A stretch of 64,000 nucleotides of DNA, taken from Unio delphinus (lineage: Eukaryota > Mollusca > Bivalvia > Unionida > Unionidae). The position numbers were made by a program, and so were the translations under genes. Under the pieces are notes generated by a model. The model did not search any database. It saw only the letters and a list, made by a program, of their open reading frames with translations, and was not told where the DNA came from. The number at the start of each line of letters is the position of its first letter. Positions within the stretch are counted from its first letter, which is position 1. Below, one piece after another: positions 1 through 12,325 of the stretch. Location of the stretch: positions 5,918,501 through 5,982,500 of the forward strand of contig JAQISU010000115.1 of NCBI GenBank assembly GCA_029339505.1. The letters run 5' to 3'.

Positions 1-204
1 AAGTATTCAGATACTAGTATTACTGAAAATAAAAGAAAGATTAACAAACGATACTATTATTTGAAAATGAAACTAAAGACTTATTCAAGTCGATTCTTTA
101 TTTAAGTGTTACTGTTGTCAAAAAAATTGAATATTCCTGAAATCATGACTCCTTTTTTCCCTGCATGCTTAATCCTAATGGACTTGTTGACCATAAGATA
201 ATCA

Positions 205-868
205 AACTAATGAAATACCATGAATACACACTAAATACTAAAGAAATACCATGAATATACACTAAATACTAATGAAATACCATGAATACACACTAAATAC
301 TAAAGAAATACCATGAATATACACTAAATACTAATGAAATACCATGAATACACACTAAATACTAAAGAAATACCATGAATATACACTAAATACTAATGAA
401 ATACCATGAATACACACTAAATACTAAAGAAATACCATGAATATACACTAAATACTAATGAAATACCATGAATACACACTAATTACAAATGAAATACCAT
501 GAATACACACTAGTTACTAATGAAATACCATGAATATATACTAATTACTAATGAAATACCATACACTAATTACTAATGAAATACCATACACTAATTACTA
601 ATGAAATACCATACATATACACTAATTACTAATGAAATACCATACACTAATTACTAATGATATACCATACATATACACAAATTACTAATGAAATACCATA
701 CACTAATTACTAATGAAATACCATACATATACACTAATTACTAATGAAATACCATGCATATACACTAATTACTAATGAAACACTAATTACTAATGAAATA
801 CCATGCATATACACTAATTACTAATGAAACACTAATTACTAATGAAATACCATGCATATACATTAATT
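205..868. repeat. Minisatellite, ~31-bp unit decaying to shorter units
   Basis: Direct repeats of a unit containing AATGAAATACCATGAATAC. In the left half, two 31-bp variants (TAATGAAATACC...CACACT and TAAAGAAATACC...ATACACT) alternate strictly, giving a 62-bp higher-order unit repeated about five times. To the right the units shorten by internal deletions (loss of GAATACA or of the whole ATACCATGCATATA part). No coding potential is visible. Confidence 0.95.
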
Positions 869-2397
869 CTGTGGATAAATGATGCTCACACTTCACTGAT
901 TTTCAGACAAAACCATTTAATCTACATCATGTCAACCAAGACTGCTGATGCACACAAATATTTGTCAGATAAATTGTCCTGAAATGTTGCAAAAATCCAT
1001 TCCTCTCAAAGTCATGGAGAGTTATGTCTGATCTATGTATCTATCATTGTCTGTCTGTTGATGCAGTCACACTTGCCAATTAAGTATGGATCAAAGATAA
1101 AGACCAGAGTAATAGGACAGTCAGAAGAGTATTGATAGGAAAGGCAGAAATAAGTAAACGAGTGTCAGTGTACATTTTTGTCCCTTCATACTCAGACCAA
1201 TCTGGCTGCCATAGCAGTGATTAGATATGGAACTTCAATCGGCATAGGTCTTACTTGTAGCTTACTAGTTCATTAGAATGTGATTTTGGAAAGCTCCTGC
1301 TTGTGAGATACAAAGTCAGGAGCTTCTGCAATTGTTGATGGTAATTGGTTCCAAGTCCCTATTGTACATAGGAAGAAGCTGAACTTGAAACAATTTGTCA
1401 ATGCTGACAATTTCATGGTTCACAATTATCCATTCAGCATTAATCTGCTTGTTTAATGAAGTTTGAAGTAAATCTTGTGGTTGAAGTTGGTTGACAGATT
1501 CAAAAAGAGGAGTGATTCCATAATTTATTTAGCATAATTGCACTTTGATTGACTCTCAACACCTCATATTTTGAAACTATGCTAATTGTAATAAGTGGTT
1601 GAGGGGGGAGCTGTCATGACATGTAAAATTATGACATTCCAACAGAAGGGTATCTACATTTAATTTGGCCACTCTTGAGCCACTGTGTTAATGGCAAGCT
1701 TTGTCAGAAAGTAATTAATGGTGAAACTTCCTGACATTGTTTTATGGAAGAGATCAGTACATGCATTCTTTAAGAATCAATTAGCTTAGTTTTGTTAGCT
1801 GTGTGGTCTCCCATTAATGTTGAGTGTAAGTGATTGATCTTGACAGATTGACAGGTGCTTGATTTGTGCTTACACAGGTGGTAGTCATTTTAACACTGAG
1901 ATGACCACTATTTGTTGCCATCAGTTTTGTTTGGGATATTTGTAGAGGGAATATTCAAAATTAACTTTAAAGCCACAAATTTAAGTTACTAGGAAACTTA
2001 CCTTCTTTTTAACAAAAGCATGAAAATTGAGACCAACAAAAATAATGATATTTCAGTATTCTATGGCAATTTGCAGGTGAGATAATTAGTTCCTGCTTTT
2101 TCTTGGTCTGAAGCTAATCTTCGAATTTCCCAAGCTTAAAAAAGTTTAATTTATTTATTCAGCATATTTTCCATGTTGTGGTCTAGGAAATGGTATTATA
2201 CATTAAACTGCTTTCCTTTTTTGAATCGTTTTCATGCTAAAATTGTTTACAAAAGTCGTCAAGGAATTATGAAAAAGAAAACTAGCAAGAGTGGAACCAT
2301 TAGTTATTTAAATTCTGAGTTGTTGGAAGTAAACATTCATTATAGGAACAAACCAATATTTTTTTTCATTCTGAATTATTTGAAAAGTAAATATCTT
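869..2397. other. Intergenic or intronic stretch with no recognised feature
   Basis: AT-rich unique-looking sequence. I see no convincing open frame, RNA gene or mobile-element end. The 91-codon open frame at 2173-2448 has no recognisable motif and runs into a SINE, so it is not called as a gene. Confidence 0.6.
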
Positions 2398-2589
2398 GAC
2401 ATTAAGGTTAGTGTTAGGACTGGTCAGCCTGGTGTCAGGATAATGTGACTGGGTGGGCGATCATGCTACTTGGCGGCATGATGCCCCAGTGCTAGACATC
2501 ACTATAAAGTGGCTCACTGCAGACATCATAGCGATATGACTGAAAAATTGTTAAAGCTACATTAAAAATCCTAATCAAACAAAAAAAAT
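2398..2589 (+). mobile_element. tRNA-derived SINE family A, 5'-truncated copy
   Basis: The sequence from GGTTAGTGTTAGGACTGG through TGCTAGACATCACTATAA to the tail AAAAATCCTAATCAAAC matches the body and 3' end of the SINE also present at 13228-13492, 35838-36105 and 59735-60024. The tRNA-like head (A and B boxes) is missing here, as expected for 5' truncation during target-primed insertion. The copy ends in an A-rich tail. Confidence 0.85.
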
Positions 2590-2729
2590 TATTCACCTGT
2601 GGATAAAATATGTCCTTTGTTAAGTGTCATGGAAGTGAGTAATCCTCTCATAAAATTTGTAATACCTCTGTTGTGGATAATACTAATACCTGTACCCAGT
2701 CACATGCCCAGTCACATACCAGACGCACC

Positions 2730-2768
2730 ATATATATATATATTAGTTCCACTGGTTCATTGGTGTGT

Positions 2769-2836
<68 letters not shown>

Positions 2837-2864
2837 TTCCATTGGTTCATTGGTGTGTACATGA
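2730..2864. repeat. (TA)n microsatellite flanked by a direct duplication
   Basis: About 62 bp of pure TA (2772-2833) lie between two near-identical copies of a ~33-bp segment beginning TATTAGTTCCAYTGGTTCAT (2741-2773 and 2831-2864). A shorter TA run at 2730-2740 precedes the first copy. The layout looks like slippage or duplication of a TA-plus-flank unit. Confidence 0.9.
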
Positions 2865-4258
2865 CTGAATGCCAGTTTTAGTCCTATCAATGATGGGGGT
2901 TTTAATTTTTTTGTAAATACAGTTGTCATGTCTCTCTTTAACAATTTCCACCGTAATATTCTTGTTATGTTTATACTATTGACGAAGTTTTTTGAATATG
3001 TCAGTACTCTCACATGGTAAAATCACCTTGTTTCTAAAAAAATGAAACATGTCATGTTATGACATTGTCCATCCCCCTGCAGTTTCAGGGATGTGGAATA
3101 CACAAGATGCACCCTTCCACATGTTTTAATTTATCTGTATGGTACATGCTTTTGTGTTGATTTTATACACCCACCAAGTTTCTATAGCAGGGATGTAGAA
3201 TAAACAAAATGCACTTATCTTACGAGGCATTTACTGGAGGCTTTGATTAGCATACTGAAAATGTGAACAGAAGGATGGATTTAAACTGTAGCACTGGATC
3301 AGTGTAGGTTGGCTTTCATTGTGTGTCATCGGAAAACTCAATCTCCTCCAATTGTCTCAGCATTTAATAACCTACTTGTGTTACTGTGCCATAAAACACA
3401 AAAACATCCATCCATACATCCACTGGTGGAAACATCCTTCTGTTGCCTTTTATGTTTCAGCACAATAACTTCAGTAATTGTTTTACATAAATGATGAGAA
3501 TTTAACTTTGTGGATGGCTGACATCTCCATAGTGTTTGTAAGTCAGGTCATACTGAATGACCTGTCTTAGTCTTAGGTTTTTCCATATTTCAAGTCTCCT
3601 AAGAGGTCTAAGGGCTTTCCCATTTAAACATAAGGCCAGAGAAAGGAACTTTTGAAACAGTATATGTCAGAGTATGCAGATTATTCCAAGAGTTCTAATT
3701 AAAAATGGCTTCCATTATGGCTTCCAGGTATATTTCTTCTTCAAATACATGACCCAAAAATAGCAAACTGGCTCCTACGTTCCCTCATTGTTATTAGATC
3801 TTACTATAATGTGTGAAGACTTACAGGACTAGACTGAGAAAGTTTTCCATCCAATCACATTGGATTTCTGTCCTTATTCCTCTACAACACCTGCTTGGTC
3901 TAAAGTTAAGTCATTGGGTGATAATTGACTCAGGAAGAATTTACTTTATTGCTTCCACAATCTGACAGAGTTACTGACATTTTAAACTGCATATATCATC
4001 AATTACAAGTCACAAGTATCTATGGATGTTTTTATCACAGATGCTTTCCTTCGATTTTTTGTCAGCAGTTTAACAGCCCTACACTAGTTTTCAATTTGGA
4101 TACCCAGCAGTTGATGCATAATATCGTAACCATGGGGTCAAAGTTGAATTTAGTATCTATGATGATCTTTCAGTAGATGAAACAGTGCTTACCTTTTTCC
4201 ATCCTGAATCTCACCAGACATGCATGGGAACCTATTTATAGAATGACCATGTCTTAAA
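2865..4258. other. Stretch with no recognised feature
   Basis: Short open frames (for example 3309-3494 and 3925-4176) carry no recognisable domain, have no repeated support and are interrupted by stops in all frames. Nothing further can be supported. Confidence 0.5.
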
Positions 4259-5073
4259 CATAAAGGCCTGTATACATTAGCCAAGGCTGTACCAGTATTT
4301 ATATAAGGCCTAATATACATTAGCCAAGGCTGTGTCAGTATTTATATAAAGGCCTAATATACATTAGCCAAGGCTGTATCATTATTTAAATAAGGCCTAA
4401 TATACATTAGCCAAGGCTGTGTCAGTATTTATATAAGGCCTAATATACATTAGTCAAGGCTGTGTCAGTATTTATATAAGGCCTAATATATATTAGCCAA
4501 GGCTATATCAGTATTTATATAAGGCCTAATATACATTAGCCAAGGCTGTATCAGTATTTATATAAGGCCTAATATACATTAGCCAAGGCTGTATCATTAT
4601 TTAAATAAGGCCTAATATACATTAGCCAAGGCTGTGTCAGTATTTATATAAGGCCTATTATACATTAGCCAAGGCTGTGTCAGTATTTATATAAGGCCTA
4701 ATATACATTAGCCAAGGCTGTATCAGTATTTATATAAAGGCCTAATATACATTAGCCAAGGCTGTGTCAGTATTTATATAAGGCCTATTATACATTAGCC
4801 AAGGCTGTGTCAGTATTTATATAAGGCCTAATATACATTAGCCAAGGCTGTGCCAGTATTTATATAAGGCCTAATATACATTAACCAAGGCTGCATCAGC
4901 ATTTATATAAGGCCTAATATACATTAGCCAAGGCTGTATCAGTATTTATATAAAGGCCTAATATACATTAGCCAAGGCTGTATCAGTATTTATATAAAGG
5001 CCTAATATACATTAGCCAAGGCTTTATCATTATTTATATAAAGGCCTAATATACATTAGCCAAGGCTGTATTA
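4259..5073. repeat. Minisatellite, ~43-bp unit, about 19 copies
   Basis: The core TATACATTAGCCAAGGCTGT recurs every 43-44 bp, followed by RTCAGTATTTATATAAGGCCTAA. Copies differ by single substitutions (ATTATTTAAAT versus AGTATTTATAT) and an optional A in TATAAAGG. Some variant pairs recur in the same order, so blocks of several units have been duplicated. Confidence 0.95.
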
Positions 5074-5799
5074 GCAACTTTGAACATTGAAGCTGGTGGA
5101 ATGAGATTCAATACTTGCTATCTTAAAGACAGTCAAGCTATGATCGCAACCTTGATCATCTAATCTCCTCTTTTATGATCAAATCAATGGAATCCATAAA
5201 CAAGCCAACAAGAATACCTTCTTTCCCTCCTCAGGGTCTCAGCCACACTGCAAGACATTCAACATAAGATTACACAACATCCTTAGAGCCCAGTATACAA
5301 GGAAGCAATTCCTCCGAAAGTGACTTAAGTGGACAAGAGGCAAAGAGAGACCAATCATTTTCACCAGCATTTCTTTCCATGAGACCCTCGCTATCTCAAA
5401 TGTCGCCTTCATATCCCCTTTATTACCAATAAAGTATGACCCTGTTATTGCATACTCTGCTGAAACACGAATTTGGGTATAATTCATTTGTGGCGTGACT
5501 CGTGAAATTTCATGTACATATACTTTTATCAAACATCCAATCTGTTTTATTCTTAAAAGTATGAAAAATAACATGTAAAAAGTTTATTATCATTTTTCAG
5601 GAAGAGAATGTGTATGAAATCTAATATAAGATGATCATGACATGCTTTAAGCAAGTTCATATACATCTTTTTATCTTGTACATGAACAAAAAAATAATAT
5701 TAAAAGTAAACAAAGTACGTGTGAAAAGTTTATTCAGGGATCAGGCTGGGGTTCACCAGTGTTGCAAATTGCAATTTATTTCCCCTTACTGGGAACTTA
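5074..5799. other. Stretch with no recognised feature
   Basis: Contains a 111-codon minus-strand open frame (5239-5574) that I cannot assign to any family; it has no motif and no splice signals that persuade me. It ends next to the TA target site of the DNA transposon at 5800. Confidence 0.5.
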
Positions 5800-7089
5800 C
5801 CGTATTTTCCCGCATATATCCCGCAAGTTATACCAGATTTTACAAACCCCTCAAGGGGGGGGGGGTGCAGGCTATATCACAAATTTTTTTACACATAATA
5901 ATATTTAAATATATTGTTTGAAAAATATAACTACATAACTTATATATTATGCTTTGTCCATATTAATAATGGCAGAATGTCGAAGGTCAAGCTCCTGAAT
6001 TTCCTTGGCGACGAATTCACGAAAATCATCCATCTTCTCCCATTGCTTGGGTAGACGTTGGCTGACGGTCGTTCGTATTCTGACTGACAATTGGTTCCTC
6101 TTCATAAATTTATATACCCAATGCACTCCTCCTTTGAAATCATCAATGTGTTTCTCTGCCGCCATGAGTTTGGCCTTCAGTTTGATAGCAACTGTCAAGA
6201 CTGGTCGGTTGTTCTCCCGCTGGGGCACGATCCACTGCTTCAGGTCAGCTTCACGGTGAGGACATTTTGCTTTAGGTCCGTGACGAGCACGTTTTCATGG
6301 ATTCATCTTCTCTAACTTTCCTTTTTCTTTTCTCCAACCTCGGATTACACTCTCATCAATATCAAATTTTCTGCCTGTGGCTCTATTGTAATGAACTTCA
6401 ACATATACGATGGCAGTTAGCTTAAAGTTGGCTGTGTAAGACTTTCGTTTCGGCATTTTTTAAATTAACAGAAAGAAATTATTTAAACTCGAATCTACAC
6501 TTCACAAGAATACAAGATTATTTAGAAATGTCCGTGTTTATGTAGCCTGTAGTTGAGCACAGCTCCTATAGACAGCCTACGCGCACAAGCACTGTGTACC
6601 GAGCCTGAATAGTTAATTGATGTCATGCGAGCTACATTCGAAATTGACAATTGTGGCATTCAGCCTCAGGACCTCACACCATTGCATATCCGGCTCACAA
6701 GTACCTGGCTTCAAAATCCAAATCTCAGGCTGCCAGCCGGAATATAGTGCAGGCAGGGTGACTAACTTGAACTGATGCAGAGGGATGAATATGGACTGGG
6801 GCTGACTGACTTGATAGCGTAAATACAAATTTGCATGTTGGGCGGGTGAGTGAAAATGTAGTTGTAGTATCGTTCGTCATCCAAGTGTGAGCATTGACGA
6901 ATTCGGTCCTTCTAAAAACACTAATGGTAGACAATGTGAACATACTCAAAAAAGGTCATCAATCTATGGTTGCGGTTTATGCAAAGGTGCGGGTTATGCC
7001 AACGATTTTTTACACAAAACCCCAAAACCCGCGGGCTATATGAGGGTGCGGATTATCTGCGTCTGCGTGATATATGCGGGAAAATACGG
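5800..7089 (-). mobile_element. Pogo/Tigger-like DNA transposon, defective, with TIRs and TA target duplication
   Basis: The left end (5800-5820, starting CCGTATTTTCCCGCAT) and right end (7069-7089) are perfect 21-bp inverted complements. Each is directly bordered by TA (5798-5799 and 7090-7091), the target duplication typical of the Tc1/mariner-pogo superfamily. Subterminal G-rich repeats of the type TGCGGGTTAT occur near both ends. The interior encodes only the N-terminal part of a transposase on the minus strand. Total length is 1290 bp, shorter than autonomous pogo/Tigger elements known to me, so this is a non-autonomous deletion derivative that could only move using a transposase supplied elsewhere. 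Confidence 0.9.
5947..6456 (-). pseudogene. N-terminal pogo/Tigger-type transposase remnant (CENP-B-like HTH), no DDE domain
   Basis: From the ATG at 6456-6454 one frame runs 170 codons to a stop at 5947, broken once by TGA at codon 54 (6297-6295). Residues 1-45 (MPKRKSYTANFKL..., GWRKEK) look like the N-terminal HTH of pogo-family proteins. The later part (WVYKFMKRNQLSVRIRTT, SQRLPK) matches the CENP-B/Tc5-type DNA-binding HTH. The frame ends just after NMDKA, where intact relatives have NMDE with the first catalytic aspartate, so the catalytic domain is deleted. The product would bind transposon ends at most; with the stop codon it is a broken gene. Family assignment is from recognised motifs, not a search. 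Confidence 0.85.
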
Positions 7090-7275
7090 TACTATACCAT
7101 CTGGCTTTGTTTTCTCCCTGACATAGTTGGCTGTTTAAATTTCATACATCCTTGGGTTTGGAATGAATATGTTCAGAGGCACCATTAAAGAAAGGTGCAA
7201 ACTTGATATAAAATACACTGGAATTTGTAAATTTTAGAGATTCATTATTCGTATTGATGAAGGATCTTAACAGTG

Positions 7276-8478
7276 TGCTGTAATATCATAGTCTGCTTAT
7301 TATGACATCTGGCCTGAGTACTAAATGCTGTAATATCAAAGTCTGCTTATTATGACATCTGGCCTGAGTACTAAATGCTGTAATATCATAGTCTGCTTAT
7401 TATGACATCTGGCCTGAGTACTAAATGCTGTAATATCATAGTCTGCTTATTTTGACATCTGGCCTGAGTACTGTATACTGTAATATCATTATCTGCTTAT
7501 TTTGACATCTGGCCTGAGTACTGTATGCTGTAATATCATTATCTGCTTATTATGACATCTGGCCTGAGTACTAAATGATGTAATATCAAAGTCTGCTTAT
7601 TATGACATCAGGCCTGAGTACTAAATGCTGTAATATCATAGTCTGCTTATTATGACATCTGGCCTGAGTACTAAATGCTGTAATATCATAGTCTGCTTAT
7701 TATGACATCTGGCCTGAGTACTGTATGTATCATTATCTGCTTATTTTGACATCTGGCCTGAGTACTGTATACTGTAATATCATTATCTGCTTATTTTGAC
7801 ATATGGCCTCAGTACTAAATGCTGTAATATCATAGTCTGCTTATTATGACATCTGGCCTGAGTACTAAATGCTGTAATATCATAGTCTGCTTATTGTGAC
7901 ATCTGGCCTAAGTACTGTATGCTGTAATATCATTATCTGCTTATTATGACATCTGGCCTGAGTACTGTATACTGTAATATCATTATCTGCTTATTATGAC
8001 ATCTGGCCTGAGTACTAAATGCTGTAATATCATAGTCTGCTTATTATGACATCTAGCCTGAGTACTGAATGCTGTAATATCATTATCTGCTTATTTTGAC
8101 ATCTGGCATGAGTACTAAATGCTGTAATATCATAGTCTGCTTATTGTGACATCTGGCCTGAGTACTAAATGCTGTAATATCATAGTCTGCTGATTTTGAC
8201 ATCTGGCCTGAGTACTAAATGCTGTAATATCATAGTCTGCTTATTGTGACATCTGGCATGAGTACTAAATGCTGTAATATCATAGTCTGCTGATTTTGAC
8301 ATCTGGCCTGAGTACTAAATGCTGTAATATCATAGTCTGCTGATTTTGACATCTGGCCTGAGTACTAAATGCTGTAATATCATAGTCTGCTTATTTTGAC
8401 ATCTGGCATGAGTACTAAATGCTGTAATATCATAGTCTGCTGATTTTGACATCTGGCCAGTGTTCTATATGCTGTAAG
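7276..8478. repeat. Minisatellite, 50-bp unit, about 24 copies
   Basis: The unit reads GCTGTAATATCATAGTCTGC then TTATTATGACATCTGGCCTG then AGTACTAAAT, repeated at an exact 50-bp period. Diagnostic variants (AGTACTGTAT/ATTATCTGC versus AGTACTAAAT/ATAGTCTGC; TGATTTTGAC near the right end) are clustered in blocks. One unit near 7725 has a short deletion. The right edge decays into unique sequence at CCAGTGTTCTATATGC. Confidence 0.96.
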
Positions 8479-10762
8479 ATCACCATATTTTGTGGGGTTT
8501 GTTTTTTACATTTCTGATAGCAGAGATCAAATGAATGAGGTACTATCTCATTGATCTTATGGAGGAAATGGTGTCAGATTATCAGCTGCTCACTAGTAAT
8601 TATATTTATTTTGAATAAGCTATGTGGATTGTAAGTAAAATTCCTTTTCTTTTCAATCATCAAATTAAATCCCTCAGAACACTCATATTTTCTGTTATAA
8701 TTCCTGTCAGAAGAAATCAGAACACCTGTGTATTCATCACCTCTTGGCGTTTTTATTTAAATTTCTTCATGTGTGGAAGGCAGCATCATTCTGCTACCAG
8801 AAATGTAAAATAATTTTAAAACATTTAAATAAAACAAAACTGAGATCTACTTGTTGGTCTGTCTATGCTACCAAGACTATCTACAATATACCAACTTTGG
8901 AAGGGAGAAAAGTAACTGCTCCAGTCGACCAAATGACGGCTAATGCCTTTTGTTTTTAAAATGTACCCAGAAAAATAGTTTTGCTGAAACTTCAAAGAAA
9001 AATGATCACATTTGACTCACCGATTGTTCTGTGTAAATACCAAGCAACAACTCCATTGTGGTGACTTGTTGCAAAATAGCAAGGCAGAATGAAGTACCCA
9101 GACCTTTGTATTCTTGTTTGGGATTTGATAAAATGGTATCTTGAATGACATGCCCAAGTTTGACATATCCTAGGCTGGCAACAAGGTGGAATGTCAAAAT
9201 CCCCACTCTTGTAACACTAGTCTTGGATTCAAAGGATTGAAATGGCCAAATGTATATGCTTCCCTTCAGGTTCTGAAGGTGATACAGGAAGCAAAGAATT
9301 GGAGTGTTGCCTCATCCTTATAACTCCATTCAAATGGCAAATCTTGGATCAACAACCTTATTAGTCTTGCAAGAGAATCACCAGGCAATCAAGTTAATCC
9401 CTTTATTGTCAAGAATTCATGATGGCAGGTGTTTCATCCTAGCTCAAGTTGTTGCACTTGCACATCTGGATCTTATTAAAGTATGCACTCAGGAACAAAG
9501 AGTTCTTGGCAACCTCAACCATAAAGGCATACAAAGGCAATATTATATATTCAAACAGCGGTGTGCATAAGAAATTATACCACAGTGACTGCAGCCATCC
9601 ATACCTCAATAGTTAATTTTCTATTTCTCTTTGACAATAAACAGTTAGCACCAATTAAAGTTAAAACCTACTGTTCCACAATCACTGGTACACTGCATTA
9701 TCATGGAAGAGAGGATATTGGACAAACCAAAAGAGCTGTATGATCTCCTGTCCATTTTGGATTACACATGTCCAATAACAGTGTATCCATGTGGAATCTA
9801 TCATGGCTAAACATGACACTGTTTGAATCGCTCTTGAAAGCTTCATTGGTTCACCAGTATAAGATCTGCCTCCTAACTTCATTGGTTAAATTGCAATGAA
9901 TACATACCATATTAGTTGACACATCTACATGAAGTTCCGACAAGATGGATCAGTATTGCTCCTGATGGTCCACGGCTTTTATTGCCAATAACTGACTACT
10001 GCTGTTCATGGATATTTAGACTGTTTGTAATAATTCCCGTCTATCGGAAATAACCTCACACTAAATGAATTTACTTCATATCTTGGCTCATACAGTCGCC
10101 ACAGGTATTGCATGAGCAAAACTGTTTTCTGTTATAATCCATCGATTGGATGGAGATCTAAGTACACAACTCCAGCGTTAAAGATCTTTCATCCTGAAAG
10201 GCCAAACTCAACCAGGTGGGACCTTTAGCTGCGGCACAACAGGTTGCCATCCCCAGTTGTTTGATAGTTTCATAAAGACATCTCTTTTTGATATGTGGGA
10301 GGGAAAAAAATTATTATTTGAAGCCACTCCCGAGCATATGGAATCTACTTTCCAGTCAGGTTTTCAAGAAGCTGTCTCACAACACCACTTACCTATTCTC
10401 CAAAGGTATTATGATAGGCTACCATATTTGAAGAAAAAAACAATTTTATTCTTGCAAAATGCATCTTTGATAATACTTTTCCAATCAAAATACACATCTC
10501 ACCGCAATTAAATCTAAATAAAAAGTATGCATCTGCTTTAATAGCAACTGAAAGATTCATAGGATTTGTCACCTATCTCAGTAACAAAGGGAGATCACTC
10601 TATGTAAAAGGCAGGTAGATAACATTTAGCATTTTAGCTCTCTGTGAGAGCTGGAATTATGAGATGGTAATAGTTCTCCTAAGGTATTATGATCAGGTAA
10701 AAATCACCAAAGGAACATATTTAATTAGTTAAAAAATGGATTTTACTGAAACAGCTCTCAAG
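8479..10762. other. Stretch with scattered short open frames of unknown origin
   Basis: Several frames (8744-8959, 9304-9570 on +, 9006-9206 on -, 10257-10511 on +) are longer than their surroundings, but I recognise no domain, and they lie in different frames with many stops between them. They could be a heavily decayed retroelement. Upstream exons of the nuclear receptor that begins at 11425 would be expected on this side; I looked for the helix 3-5 signature of a ligand-binding domain and did not find it. Confidence 0.4.
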
Positions 10763-11405
10763 GAATAGGTTACAATAACCAGGTGAAGTAAAGTATTTAT
10801 CTCTAATTATAATAGCCAGGTGAAGTAAAGTGTTTGACTCAAATTACAATAGCCAGGTGAAGTAAAGTATTTATCTCTAATTATAATAGCCAGGTGAAGT
10901 AAAGTATTTGACTCAAATTACAATAGCCAGGTGAAGTAAAGTATTTATCTCTAATTACAATGGCCAGGTGAAGTAAAGTATTTGACTCTAATTACATTAA
11001 CCAGTTGAAGTAAAGTATTTGACTCTAATTACATAAGCCATGTGAAGTAAAATATTTGACTCTAATTACAATAACCAGGTGAAGTAAAGTATTTGACTCT
11101 AATTACATAAGCCATGTGAAGTAAAGTATTTGACTCAAATTACAATAACCAGGTGAAGTAAAGTATTTATCTCTAATTGCAATAGCCAGGTGAAGTAAAG
11201 TATTTGACTCTAAATTTAATTATAACCAGGTGAAATAAAGTATTTATCTCTAATTACAATAGCCAGGTGAAGTAAAGTATTTGCCTCTAATTACAATAAC
11301 CATATGAAATAAAGTATTTGACTCTAAATACAATAGCCAGGTGAAGTAAAGTATTTGACCATAATTACAATAGCCATGTGAAGTAAAATATATTTGTCTC
11401 TAATA
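10763..11405. repeat. Minisatellite, 37-bp unit, ending 19 bp before a coding exon
   Basis: The core AGCCAGGTGAAGTAAAGTAT recurs every 37 bp, about 17 copies, followed by TTGACTCTAATTACAAT or TTATCTCTAATTATAAT. Early copies alternate the two forms, giving a 74-bp dimer. The array runs to TTTGTCTCTAATAATTTTG. The polypyrimidine tract and AG acceptor of the nuclear receptor exon (exon start 11425) follow directly, so the branch-point region of that intron lies inside or against the repeat. Each unit contains CAGGTGAA, which resembles a donor site. Confidence 0.95.
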
Positions 11406-11424
11406 ATTTTGTTCTACTTTTCAG

Positions 11425-11530
11425 CCTGACTTTTTGACTTCCATGTTTGATGTAGCCAGCAGTATTAACCAGTTAAACCTCAATGATACAGAGATAGGAC
11501 TGCTGTCAGCCTGTATCATTTCCACTCCAG
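11425..11530 (+). CDS. Nuclear hormone receptor, NR1-type: ligand-binding-domain exon (penultimate coding exon)
   Basis: This internal exon is bounded by TTTTCAG (acceptor, 11418-11424) and GTGAGA (donor, from 11531). It encodes 35 codons plus one base, ending in phase 1. The peptide begins PDFLTSMFDVASSINQL, continues LNLNDTEIGLLSACIISTP, and matches the helix 7-8 region of NR1 receptors, where the motif L-x-x-E/D-x-x-L-L-x-A-I-x-x-x-x-P-D-R is conserved. Joined to 15362-15621 it forms the lower half of a ligand-binding domain: the part that lines the ligand pocket and carries the dimer surface of a ligand-regulated nuclear transcription factor. No stop or frameshift is seen. The DNA-binding domain and upper ligand-binding-domain exons are not recognised in the window and probably lie to the left of position 1 or were missed. 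Confidence 0.85.
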
Positions 11531-11685
11531 GTGAGACAAGCCACCTCACATATCTAATAATAATTCCTTTTTAGTAACATCAATTTGTATTAAAATTATT
11601 TTGATATTCCAGTGATTCATGTCTGAGTTTTCAAAGTATTGTTTTATTTAAATCATGTTTCATATGTTGTCACTGATCAGAGACC

Positions 11686-12325
11686 AGCTTATGTAATGGC
11701 CTGTTGTCTGTAGTCCATCATCTGTTGTCTGATAGCCATCCATCCAATAACTAAAGTTTGTTATCTCTACTCCTAAACGGCACAGGATTGCCATGAGACT
11801 TTACACACACACACACACACACACACATGCACACACACACGCATTCATCCCATGGTGTAGTTGGTCTCCAATGAAAATGGTTTAGTTCTGACATACAATA
11901 TGGCTGCCACAATTGCCATTTTTGAATATCTTGTTATTACCACTTTTCCTGAATGGATGGTACATGTAATATTAACATGAGGATTTCACAAAAGACTTTT
12001 TATGATAATCTAAAATGAAACACCAACCATCTTGACATTTTTGTCAGAACAGAATCACTTCTTTATAATGACACAGGGCTTTCACCAGAAGACTTTTTAT
12101 AGTTTCTAGTTGGTTTTAAATGAAAATGATGCCAAGTATCTAATATGGCCACCAAAGTGACTGTGATGAAAATCTTATCACTAGGAAAATTTCACTGCAA
12201 TTGACTTGTCATACCAACTTGGATTTTCACAAAAAGACGTGTAGATGGTCCTAAATAAAAATGGTGCAGAATTGATGCCCAATATGGCCATCACATTATG
12301 TCATATGTGTGTGTGTGATGTGATT
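11686..12325. repeat. Degenerate ~150-bp tandem repeat, left block
   Basis: Phrases such as CCTAAATGAAAATGGTGC, CAATATGGCCACCA, TTGAAAATCTTGTT, TTTCACAAAAGACTTTTTAT recur in the same order with about 70-80% apparent identity, giving at least three units here. More units lie at 13540-13830 and 14480-14660. The separation suggests that an older array was split by later insertions: the ~1.2 kb segment with SINE A, and the LINE tail. Function unknown. Confidence 0.6.
11802..11842. repeat. (CA)n microsatellite
   Basis: Imperfect CA dinucleotide run of about 40 bp inside the nuclear receptor intron, interrupted by ATGC and GC. Confidence 0.9.

Noticed and set aside
3925..4176. Possible retroelement fragment (LVFNLDTQQL similar to a DIRS-type RT phrase)
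   Set aside because: The resemblance is a few residues long, and no catalytic motif or flanking homology was seen.
9304..9570. 88-codon plus-strand frame as a small gene
   Set aside because: No recognised domain and surrounding frames are broken; could be decayed mobile DNA, but there is not enough to name it.
8744..10511. Possible upstream exons of the nuclear receptor
   Set aside because: None of the open frames shows the conserved helix 3-5 ligand-binding-domain signature or zinc-finger cysteines.
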